Positions 1-6,303 of a stretch of DNA of 25,651 bases are shown in pieces (positions within the stretch are counted from its first letter, which is position 1; every line of letters begins with the position of its first letter). Below the pieces are notes generated by a model, which was given only the letters and a program-made list of their open reading frames with translations, had not been told where the DNA came from and did not search any database. Location of the stretch: NCBI GenBank assembly GCA_023416055.1, contig JAEZIH010000016.1, forward strand, positions 1 through 25,651, written 5' to 3'. A program made the translations under genes and the position numbers. This DNA comes from Pseudomonadota bacterium. Lineage in GTDB: Bacteria; Pseudomonadota; Alphaproteobacteria; Caulobacterales; Caulobacteraceae.

Positions 1-1
1 G

Positions 2-1876
2 AACATCGACCTGCTGACCCGCTACGGCACCGAGACCGAGGGCGTTCAGCTGGATCGCCTGGGCGGGGCCGGCTGGCAGGCCCGCAAGGCCAAGGCCAAG
101 CAGCGGCGGCGCGACATGGGGGAGGGCCTGAGCGCCCTGGCCGCCAAGCGCTCGCTGCGCACTTCCGACGCCATCACCCCGCCACAGGGCCTTTTCGACG
201 AGTTCTGCGCCCGCTTCCCCTACGAGGAGACCGACGACCAGCTGGCCGCCATCGGCGACGTGCTGGAGGACCTCGGCAAGGGCACGCCGATGGACCGGCT
301 GATCTGCGGCGACGTCGGCTTCGGCAAGACCGAGGTAGCTCTGCGCGCGGCCTTCGTGGTGGCCATGAGCGGCCAGCAGGTCGCCGTCGTTTGCCCGACC
401 ACCCTGCTGGCGCGGCAGCATTTCAAGACCTTCAGCGAACGGTTCGCCGGCTGGCCGATCAAGGTGCGGCACCTGTCGCGCATGGTGACGGCGAAGGACG
501 CCGCCGAGACTCGCGCGGGCCTGAAGGATGGCTCGTTCGAGATCGTCGTCGGCACCCATGCGGTGCTCAGCGAACAGGTCGGGTTCAAGGACCTGGGCCT
601 TGTTATCGTCGACGAGGAGCAGCACTTCGGCGTCAAGCACAAGGAGAAGCTGAAGAGCCTGCGCGCCGACGTGCATCTGCTGACCCTGACGGCGACGCCG
701 ATCCCGCGGACGCTGCAGATGGCGCTGTCGGGCATCCGCGAGATGTCGATCATCGCCACCCCGCCGGTCGATCGCCTGGCGGTGCGGACCTATGTCACCC
801 CATGGGACCCGGTGCTGATCCGCGAGGCCCTGCTGCGCGAGAAATACCGCGGCGGTCAGGCCTACTACGTCGTGCCGCGCCTCAGCGACCTGCCGGACAT
901 CGAGAAATTCCTCCGCGAGCAGGTCCCCGAGATCAAGTTCGTGGTCGGCCACGGCCAGATGTCGGCCACCCAGCTTGAAGACGTGATGAGCGCCTTCTAC
1001 GACGGCAGCTACGACCTGCTGCTCTCGACCACCATCGTCGAGAGCGGTCTGGACGTGCCGACAGCCAACACATTGATCGTGCACAAGGCCGACATGTTCG
1101 GCCTCGCCCAGCTGCACCAGATCCGGGGCCGCATCGGGCGGGCCAAGGCGCGCGCCTTCGCCTATCTGACCACGCCTCCCGAGAAGCCGATGAGCCTTTC
1201 GGCCGAGCGCCGGCTGCAGGTCCTCCAGTCGCTGGACAACCTCGGCGCAGGATTCCAGCTGGCCAGCCACGACCTCGACCAGCGCGGCGGCGGCAACCTG
1301 CTGGGCGACGAGCAGTCGGGCCACATCCGCGAGGTCGGCGTCGAGCTGTACCAGCAGATGCTGGAGGACGCCGTGGCCGAGTTGCGTCAGGCCGGCGAGG
1401 GCGGCGGCGTCGTCGACCGCGGCTGGTCTCCCGCCATCAACGTCGGCGTGGCGGTGCTGATTCCCGAAGACTATGTGCCCGATCTCAACGTGCGTCTGAG
1501 CCTGTATCGCCGCCTGTCCGACGCCGAGAACAACGAGACCCGCGAGGCCCTGGCCGCCGAGCTGATCGACCGCTTCGGGCCGCTGCCTGATGAGGCGAAG
1601 CAGCTGCTGCGCATCGTCGGCATCAAGGCCAATTGCAAGACCGCCTGCGTGGAGCGCATCGACGTCGGGCCCAAGGGCGCGGTCCTGACCCTGCGCAACA
1701 ACGAGTTCCCGAATCCCGCCGGCCTGGTCGGCCTGATCCAGAAGAACCACGCCTACTGGAAGATCCGGCCGGACCAGAAAATCGTCGTCAAGGGCGATTG
1801 GGACACGCCGGAGGACCGGCTGAAGGTGGCCGAACGCATCACCGCCGATCTGGCCCGGGTGGCAGGGGCGGCCTGA
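2..1876 (+). CDS. mfd: Transcription-repair coupling factor Mfd, C-terminal part (5' truncated)
   Basis: The reading frame is open from base 2, so the gene starts upstream of the window; 624 residues are visible of a protein usually near 1150. Mfd is a cytoplasmic ATP-dependent DNA translocase that removes stalled RNA polymerase and recruits UvrA to the lesion. The visible part begins with the end of the RNA-polymerase-interaction region (NIDLLTRYG, then LGGAGWQARKAK). The RecG-like translocase follows: Walker A GDVGFGKTE near bases 308-334, a DEEQ box at 611-622, TATPIPRTLQ near 690-720, and the helicase motif QIRGRIGRA near 1117-1143. The C-terminal TRCF domain ends at the TGA at 1874-1876. 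The N-terminal UvrB-like modules lie outside the window. The downstream acetyltransferase starts 2 bases after the stop, so the two genes are probably co-transcribed. The family assignment is secure. Confidence 0.97.
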   Translation, partial: NIDLLTRYGTETEGVQLDRLGGAGWQARKAKAKQRRRDMGEGLSALAAKRSLRTSDAITPPQGLFDEFCARFPYEETDDQLAAIGDVLEDLGKGTPMDRLICGDVGFGKTEVALRAAFVVAMSGQQVAVVCPTTLLARQHFKTFSERFAGWPIKVRHLSRMVTAKDAAETRAGLKDGSFEIVVGTHAVLSEQVGFKDLGLVIVDEEQHFGVKHKEKLKSLRADVHLLTLTATPIPRTLQMALSGIREMSIIATPPVDRLAVRTYVTPWDPVLIREALLREKYRGGQAYYVVPRLSDLPDIEKFLREQVPEIKFVVGHGQMSATQLEDVMSAFYDGSYDLLLSTTIVESGLDVPTANTLIVHKADMFGLAQLHQIRGRIGRAKARAFAYLTTPPEKPMSLSAERRLQVLQSLDNLGAGFQLASHDLDQRGGGNLLGDEQSGHIREVGVELYQQMLEDAVAELRQAGEGGGVVDRGWSPAINVGVAVLIPEDYVPDLNVRLSLYRRLSDAENNETREALAAELIDRFGPLPDEAKQLLRIVGIKANCKTACVERIDVGPKGAVLTLRNNEFPNPAGLVGLIQKNHAYWKIRPDQKIVVKGDWDTPEDRLKVAERITADLARVAGAA

Positions 1877-1877
1877 G

Positions 1878-2363
1878 GTGGAGGTCCGCAATGCGACCGA
1901 GGAAGACTGGGCCGCGATCTGGCCGATCATTCGCGCGGTCTGTCGCGCCGGCGAGACCTACACCTATCCGACGGACATCACGGAGCCGCACGGCCGGTCC
2001 CTGTGGATAACGCCGCCGCCCGGGGTGACGTTGGTGGCGGTCGAGGACGGCGAGATCCTGGGAACGGCCAGGATGGGGCCCAACCACATGGGCCCCGGCG
2101 CCCACGTCGCCACCGCCAGCTTCATGGTCGCGGAAGCTGCTCGGGGGCGCGGCGTGGGGCGCAGGCTGGGCGAGGAAGTCATCCAGCGCGCCCAGGCCTC
2201 AGGTTACCGCGCCATGCAGTTCAACGCCGTTGTAGAGGCCAATCGCGGCGCTGTTCATCTCTGGAAGTCGCTGGGTTTCGACATCGTCGGCGTCGCGCCC
2301 GAGGCCTTCGATCATCCCAGGGAAGGCCTTGTCGGCCTGTACATCATGCACCGCCGGCTCTGA
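1878..2363 (+). CDS. GNAT family N-acetyltransferase
   Basis: A 161-residue single-domain GNAT protein that should transfer an acetyl group from acetyl-CoA to an amine; the acceptor is unknown. The N-terminus (VRNATEEDWAAIWPII) is the usual first strand and helix. The acetyl-CoA pyrophosphate loop is visible as ARGRGVGRRLGEEVI near residues 88-102. The C-terminal motif AVHLWKSLGFDIVG is the standard end of the fold. The start is a GTG one base after the mfd stop, inside TGAGGTGGAGG; no ATG start fits the fold. The gene therefore looks translationally dependent on mfd. It converges on the SRPBCC gene with only 6 bases between stops and no room for a classical terminator. N-acyl amino acid or antibiotic acetyltransferase roles are possible but nothing here decides. 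Confidence 0.88.
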   Translation: MEVRNATEEDWAAIWPIIRAVCRAGETYTYPTDITEPHGRSLWITPPPGVTLVAVEDGEILGTARMGPNHMGPGAHVATASFMVAEAARGRGVGRRLGEEVIQRAQASGYRAMQFNAVVEANRGAVHLWKSLGFDIVGVAPEAFDHPREGLVGLYIMHRRL

Positions 2364-2369
2364 GGGCCG

Positions 2370-3101
2370 TCAGCACCCCGGCGCGACGGTCTCGAAGCGT
2401 TCGTCCCACCACCCCTGCCAGCGCGACCGGAGTGCGGAGTAGGCGACGTCATCGAGGCCGTAGGTGGTCAGGGTCAGCATGACGAAGCCGTTCGGCTTCT
2501 TCTCCGTCGGCGGCTGGTCGACGACGACCAGCAGGCCGTCGCCCCATCCATCGACGGTGACGCCGATCTGGTGGCGGGCCGTGAACCACACCTCGCCCGC
2601 GGCCTCAATCTCCGGCCCAAGAGGCCCGGACCAAGGCTCGCCCGCGGCCGGCGCGGCGTCGAGGCCGAGCAGGTCGCGTCCGAGCCCGTCGGCGCGCGGC
2701 GGTCCCGAGAAGAACAGGGTCCGGCGCGGCGCCAGCTGATGCCGGGCGATGGCGAAGGCCAGCTGCCAGGTGAAGGAGATCCAGCCCTCTATCATGCCGT
2801 CGAAGGCGTCCGGGGCCTGACCGGCGGGGAGCGAGCGCACCACGCGGACAAGGCAGTGGTCGCCGCGGCGTTCGACCTCGTAGCGGTCGTTGACGCCCTC
2901 GAACACGACCGTGCCCGCCGCCTCGTCCGCCCGGGCGTGGGTGGCGAAGATGAAGTCGATCTCGTCCTTGAGGCTGTCGGCCTCCCAGCCGAACCATTCC
3001 CTGATCTTCGCGGGATCGCGCAGGGCGTCCCAGACCACCTCGAAGGAGGCGGGAACAGTCGTCTCGACGAGGAGGTGATCCTCCAGGGCCGGATTTGTCA
3101 T
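2370..3101 (-). CDS. SRPBCC (START/Bet v1-like) family protein, AHSA1-like
   Basis: A 243-residue soluble protein. The N-terminus has the AHSA1-type SRPBCC pattern: VETTVPASFEVVWDALRDP, then IREWFGWEAD, and later FEGVNDRYEVERRGDHCLVRVV. This fold forms a hydrophobic ligand pocket; the ligand here is unknown. The protein is longer than the usual 140-160 residues. The C-terminal part, roughly residues 150-240, with EVWFTARHQIGVTVDGWGDG and WQGWWDERF, looks like a further alpha/beta portion of the fold rather than a recognisable second domain. The ATG overlaps the stop of the upstream popA-like gene (ATGA, bases 3098-3101), so the two are probably translated from one mRNA. A specific link to PopA function is not known to me. 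Confidence 0.85.
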   Translation of the reverse strand: MTNPALEDHLLVETTVPASFEVVWDALRDPAKIREWFGWEADSLKDEIDFIFATHARADEAAGTVVFEGVNDRYEVERRGDHCLVRVVRSLPAGQAPDAFDGMIEGWISFTWQLAFAIARHQLAPRRTLFFSGPPRADGLGRDLLGLDAAPAAGEPWSGPLGPEIEAAGEVWFTARHQIGVTVDGWGDGLLVVVDQPPTEKKPNGFVMLTLTTYGLDDVAYSALRSRWQGWWDERFETVAPGC

Positions 3102-4429
3102 TGGACGGCTCCTTGCGTGCTCGTAGCGCGGATGTCGGCGGAGGCGCGCTCCAGCACGGCGGCGGGAGATTCGCCCGGGCCGACCTCGGCGACCCCGACC
3201 TCGAACTCGACGACGAAGGGGGCGCGCTCCGGCCCCGCGTCGAAGGCGGTGCAGCCGATCACCGCCGCGATGCGGTCGGCGGCGATGCGGGCCGCGGCGG
3301 CGCGGGTGGCGGGCAGGGCGAGAGCGAAGACGTCGGGCGACAGGCGGGCGGCGGTGTCCTCGGTGCGGATCAGGCGCGAGACCATGGCCCCGATCTGCGG
3401 CAGGGCGCGATCCAGCCAGCCGTCGCGGCGGGCCTCGCCCACCGCTTCCGTCTCGGACACCCTCAACACCACGACCGACAGGGGCCGCCGACGCTGGCGC
3501 GCGCCGTCCGCCACCCGAGCGAGGTGGCTGGCGAACAGCTCGGGCGTGAACAGCCCGGTGGCAGGATCGGTCAGCCCGGAACCCCGCGCGCTCTCGAGGG
3601 CGCGGCGGATAGCGAGGTGCCGACGGTGATGGCGAGCGAGGGCGACGATCCGCTCGGCGGTCTCGTCTTCCGGCGTATCGGCGGCGGCGACGTCGGCGAA
3701 GCCGCGGTTGTACAGCTCGGACAGGTTTATTTCGCCGGAACCGCGCAGATAGAGCACCGCCGGGATGTGGTAGAGGCGGGTGTTGCGCTTCATGCCGGAG
3801 GCGATCGACAGGGCCGGAGCGTGGTCCTCGGCGCCCCAGAGCACGGCGGCGTCGAACGGACGTTCGTGCAGATAGTCAAAGGCGGTGTAGGGCGTCGGCG
3901 CCGCCACCACCTCACAGCCGCGGGCGCCGAGCGCATTGGACAGGGCGAGGAAATGCCGGTCCGGCTTGCCGGCGGCCAGCACCCTCAACGGGCTGGCGTC
4001 AGGTTCGGAGACGGGCAGGGGCTCGCCGCGGGCAGCGAAGGTCGCCTCGCGCAGCACCATCTCCTCCTCGGCGATGGCCGAGCGGGCCAGGTTCTCGAGT
4101 CTCAGGGCGGCCTGCGCCGCGTGCGGCGGGCCGGACATGACGATGTCAGCGCTGCCGGCCGGCCAGTCAGCGGCCTGGGGTCCGATGGCCATCACGGGGA
4201 GACGTCGCGGGGACACGGTCTGGCGAAGGGCGGCGACGCCGTCGGCGGCCTCGGGCAGGCGGGCGTCCAGGATTACCGTCTCGAGCGGCCAGTCGATCAG
4301 CACCTGGACCGCCCCGGCCAGCGAGCGGGCGGTGACCGTGCGCCAGCCCAGCGCGTCCAGTCCCTGACACAGGGAGCCGACCAGGTCGTCGTCCGGAGCG
4401 ACGACCAGAATGCGCGGATCGGAAGTCAC
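3098..4429 (-). CDS. popA: PopA-like c-di-GMP effector: REC-REC-degenerate GGDEF
   Basis: A 443-residue protein with the PleD-like layout: receiver 1 (residues 5-115), a receiver-like adaptor 2 (147-272), and a GGDEF-fold domain (285-430). Receiver 1 keeps the acidic pocket (APDDD, 11-15) and a phosphoacceptor-like Asp55 in ILDARLP. Receiver 2 lacks the Asp (AVLWGAEDH). In the GGDEF domain the signature reads R-L-SPDV-F at 362-368, so the catalytic glycines are gone, but RTED at 355-358 matches the allosteric I-site RxxD. In Caulobacter, PopA has this pattern: it does not make c-di-GMP but binds it, and helps deliver CtrA to ClpXP through RcdA at the old pole. I infer the same role here. The GTG start at 4427-4429 has GGAGA six bases upstream. 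An ATG further upstream (4507) would add a non-conserved stretch. It could instead be another degenerate PleD paralogue. Confidence 0.82.
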   Translation of the reverse strand: MTSDPRILVVAPDDDLVGSLCQGLDALGWRTVTARSLAGAVQVLIDWPLETVILDARLPEAADGVAALRQTVSPRRLPVMAIGPQAADWPAGSADIVMSGPPHAAQAALRLENLARSAIAEEEMVLREATFAARGEPLPVSEPDASPLRVLAAGKPDRHFLALSNALGARGCEVVAAPTPYTAFDYLHERPFDAAVLWGAEDHAPALSIASGMKRNTRLYHIPAVLYLRGSGEINLSELYNRGFADVAAADTPEDETAERIVALARHHRRHLAIRRALESARGSGLTDPATGLFTPELFASHLARVADGARQRRRPLSVVVLRVSETEAVGEARRDGWLDRALPQIGAMVSRLIRTEDTAARLSPDVFALALPATRAAAARIAADRIAAVIGCTAFDAGPERAPFVVEFEVGVAEVGPGESPAAVLERASADIRATSTQGAVQ

Positions 4430-4477
4430 GGCGAAGTCTCCGGCGGCCCCCCACCTGGCCGCGATCTCTGGGCGCGG

Positions 4478-4507
4478 ACCATACAGACGACGCCCGCGGC
4501 GAGGCAA
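4478..4507 (-). promoter_or_regulatory. Candidate sigma-70-type promoter for the popA-like gene
   Basis: On the minus strand, TTGCCT (complement of 4502-4507) and TATGGT (complement of 4478-4483) are separated by 18 bases and lie about 50 bases upstream of the GTG at 4429. Each hexamer matches four of six consensus bases. The same 155-base divergent gap (4430-4584) also holds an AT-rich palindrome CTTTAAAG at 4542-4549 and a short AAGGA/TCCTT inverted repeat at 4547-4560, nearer to the yihY start. This is a pattern match only. Confidence 0.28.
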
Positions 4508-4584
4508 CTGGCCCCGGCGTCCTTTCCCCAGACGCGAATTGCTTTAAAGGAAGCCTCCTTCCGGGGGCGGAACAGGATACGGGA

Positions 4585-5544
4585 TTGCAGTCCAGGACCG
4601 AGATCGAGCAGGCCGTGCGCTGGGCCGCGCCGGCGCTTTGGGGCCGGCTGGCGGTCAAGGCGTTCGCGCGCAGCTGGGGCCGCGACGTCATGCTCTACAC
4701 GGGCGGTGTCTCCTTCTTCGCCCTGCTGGCCGTGTTCCCGGCCATCGCCATTCTGATCGGCTTCTACAAGGCGGTGCTGTCGATCAGCCAGGTCGCCGAG
4801 CAGGCGGCGGCCCTTGCCGACGTCATGCCCTACGCCGCCCGCGCTATCTTCCTGACCGAGATCGACAGGCTGGCCAACGCCTCGGCCCGAACGGTCTCGG
4901 CCCAGAGCCTCTTCGCCCTGATCATCGGCGGCTACGCCGCGCATCGTGGGTTCAAGGCCCTGCTCGCCGGGCTGAACCTGATCCACGACGAGACCGAGCC
5001 GCACGGATTCCTCAAATTCAACCTGCTGGCCTTCTTCGTGGCCCTGTTCGCCTTCGCCCTGTTCACGGTCGTCTCGGGCGCCGTTGTGACCTCGCGCCTG
5101 CTGCGACACACCGGCCCGGGAGAGGTCGCAGAGGCGAGCGGCGCCGGCCTGGCCCTCGTCGAGCTGTGGCCGGCGCTTGGTCTCGCCGTCGGACTGACCC
5201 TGCTTTACCGCTACGCCATGTCCCATCGCGATCGGGTCGAGTGGTTCCCGGCCATCACCGGCGGCGTCATCGCCACCGTCCTGTCGACCGTCTCCTCGTG
5301 GCTGTGCGCCATCTATGTCGAGCAGATCGCCCCGTTGGGCGCGACCTACGGCTCCGTCGGCGCCATCGTGGTGCTGCTGATCTGGCTGTCGTGGAACGTG
5401 AACGCCATCTTCTACGGCGGCGCCTTCGCCACCGAGATGGAGATCGTTCAGCGCTCGGCCGGCGCGCCGGAGTTCAAGGACGACGAACCGTTGCCCGAAT
5501 CTGTGGTCAGTCTGTCGGAACGCCGGGCGTCTCGACCTCGATAG
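4585..5544 (+). CDS. YihY/BrkB family inner-membrane protein
   Basis: A 319-residue polytopic membrane protein of the YihY/virulence-factor-BrkB family (once called ribonuclease BN, which is now considered wrong). Family marks are visible: GGVSFFALLAVFPAIAILIG near residues 40-59, a second hydrophobic stretch LFALIIGGYAAHRGFKALLAGLN-like near 110-130, and the C-terminal YGSVGAIVVLLIWLSWNVNA followed by GGAFATEME. About six membrane segments are expected. The C-terminal tail after residue 295 is hydrophilic. The function is unresolved; transport or envelope roles have been proposed. The start is TTG at 4585 with AGGA about 8 bases upstream. The 3' end overlaps the convergent tusA-like gene by 38 bases (5507-5544). 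The next in-frame ATG is inside the conserved core, so TTG is preferred. Confidence 0.88.
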   Translation: MQSRTEIEQAVRWAAPALWGRLAVKAFARSWGRDVMLYTGGVSFFALLAVFPAIAILIGFYKAVLSISQVAEQAAALADVMPYAARAIFLTEIDRLANASARTVSAQSLFALIIGGYAAHRGFKALLAGLNLIHDETEPHGFLKFNLLAFFVALFAFALFTVVSGAVVTSRLLRHTGPGEVAEASGAGLALVELWPALGLAVGLTLLYRYAMSHRDRVEWFPAITGGVIATVLSTVSSWLCAIYVEQIAPLGATYGSVGAIVVLLIWLSWNVNAIFYGGAFATEMEIVQRSAGAPEFKDDEPLPESVVSLSERRASRPR

Positions 5545-5737
5545 TCAGCACGCCGCCGGCGTCCTCGACCGAGAGCACCCGGCCGCCCAGTCCCGCCATC
5601 AGATGCGGCACGTCGATACGCGCCATCGGGTCGGTGGCCAGCAGGGTCAGGCGACTGAGCGGCGGCGCCTCCCGCACCGCCTTCTGCAGGCGCAGGCTGG
5701 GGGTCGGGCAGCGGTGGCCGCGGGCGTCGACGATCAT
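5507..5737 (-). CDS. TusA/SirA-like sulfurtransferase family protein
   Basis: A 76-residue protein with the TusA-family N-terminal motif: VDARGHRCPTPSLRLQKAV, where Cys10 in CPTP would be the persulfide-carrying residue. The rest fits the small alpha/beta fold (LTLLATDPMARIDVPHLM, then a final strand pair ending VLTIEVETPG). TusA proteins relay sulfur to tRNA thiolation, molybdenum cofactor and other pathways; which one applies here is not shown. The ATG at 5735-5737 overlaps the stop of the cinA-like gene (ATGA), so the two form a coupled pair. The 3' end overlaps the convergent yihY gene by 38 bases. The longer open frame upstream of 5737 lies antisense to the cinA codons, in another frame, and is not likely to be coding. 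Confidence 0.87.
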   Translation of the reverse strand: MIVDARGHRCPTPSLRLQKAVREAPPLSRLTLLATDPMARIDVPHLMAGLGGRVLSVEDAGGVLTIEVETPGVPTD

Positions 5738-6225
5738 GCGCCGATCCGATCGATGATCAGGCCCAGGGCGACGCGCACGCTCTCCAGCCGCACCGCCTCG
5801 CGGCCGTTGTCGCCGAAGCGCCGCTCCGCATGCACCACTCCGTTCGGTCCAGCGGCGGCGAAATGCACCAGTCCGACGGGCTTCTCCGCCGTGCCGCCGC
5901 CCGGGCCGGCCACGCCGGTGACCGAGACGGCGACCTGGGCGGCTGAGCGCGCCAGAGCCCCCTCGGCCATGGCCCGAGCCACCGGCTCGGACACGGCACC
6001 GTGCAGGTCGATCAGATCCGCCGGCACGCCCAGCAGTTCGCTCTTGGCTGCGTTGCTGTAGGTGACGAAGCCGCGCTCGACCACGGCCGACGACCCCGCC
6101 ACTGCAGTCAGGGCGCCTGCCACCAGCCCGCCGGTGCAGCTCTCGGCCGTGGCGACCATCAGACCGCGCGCGGCGGCGGCCTCGATGACCTCTCGCGCAA
6201 GGCGTTCGATATCGGCGGGAAACAT
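5734..6225 (-). CDS. CinA-family amidohydrolase domain protein (PncC-like)
   Basis: A 163-residue stand-alone CinA C-terminal domain. This domain deamidates nicotinamide mononucleotide to nicotinate mononucleotide in pyridine nucleotide recycling. The conserved pieces are in order: ATAESCTGGLVAGALT (25-40), GSSAVVERGFVTYSNAAKSE (44-63), LLGVP, GAVSEPVARAMAEGA (76-90), and the loop SVTGVAGPGGGTAEKPVG (101-118). The length is normal for the PncC-only form; the N-terminal MoaB-like domain of full CinA is absent. The ATG at 6223-6225 is preceded by GAAAGG nine bases away on the minus strand. Its TGA overlaps the ATG of the TusA-like gene. It is divergent from the MFS/spermidine-synthase gene across 78 bases. 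Confidence 0.92.
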   Translation of the reverse strand: MFPADIERLAREVIEAAAARGLMVATAESCTGGLVAGALTAVAGSSAVVERGFVTYSNAAKSELLGVPADLIDLHGAVSEPVARAMAEGALARSAAQVAVSVTGVAGPGGGTAEKPVGLVHFAAAGPNGVVHAERRFGDNGREAVRLESVRVALGLIIDRIGA

Positions 6226-6303
6226 CTAGCGGGGCCTTTCGGAGCGGCGGCGAGTCGGACAGGCTGCGGGTTGCGCCCGAGGGCGCCAGCATAAGGGGCG
6301 GGA

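Noticed and set aside
4547..4560. AAGGA/TCCTT inverted repeat in the popA-yihY gap as a terminator
   Set aside because: The stem is 5 bp with a 4-base loop, no T-run, and lies in a divergent gap where no transcript should end.
3095..4756. 553-residue plus-strand frame opposite popA
   Set aside because: Gly/Arg-rich shadow of the popA codons with no motif and overlapping the yihY start.
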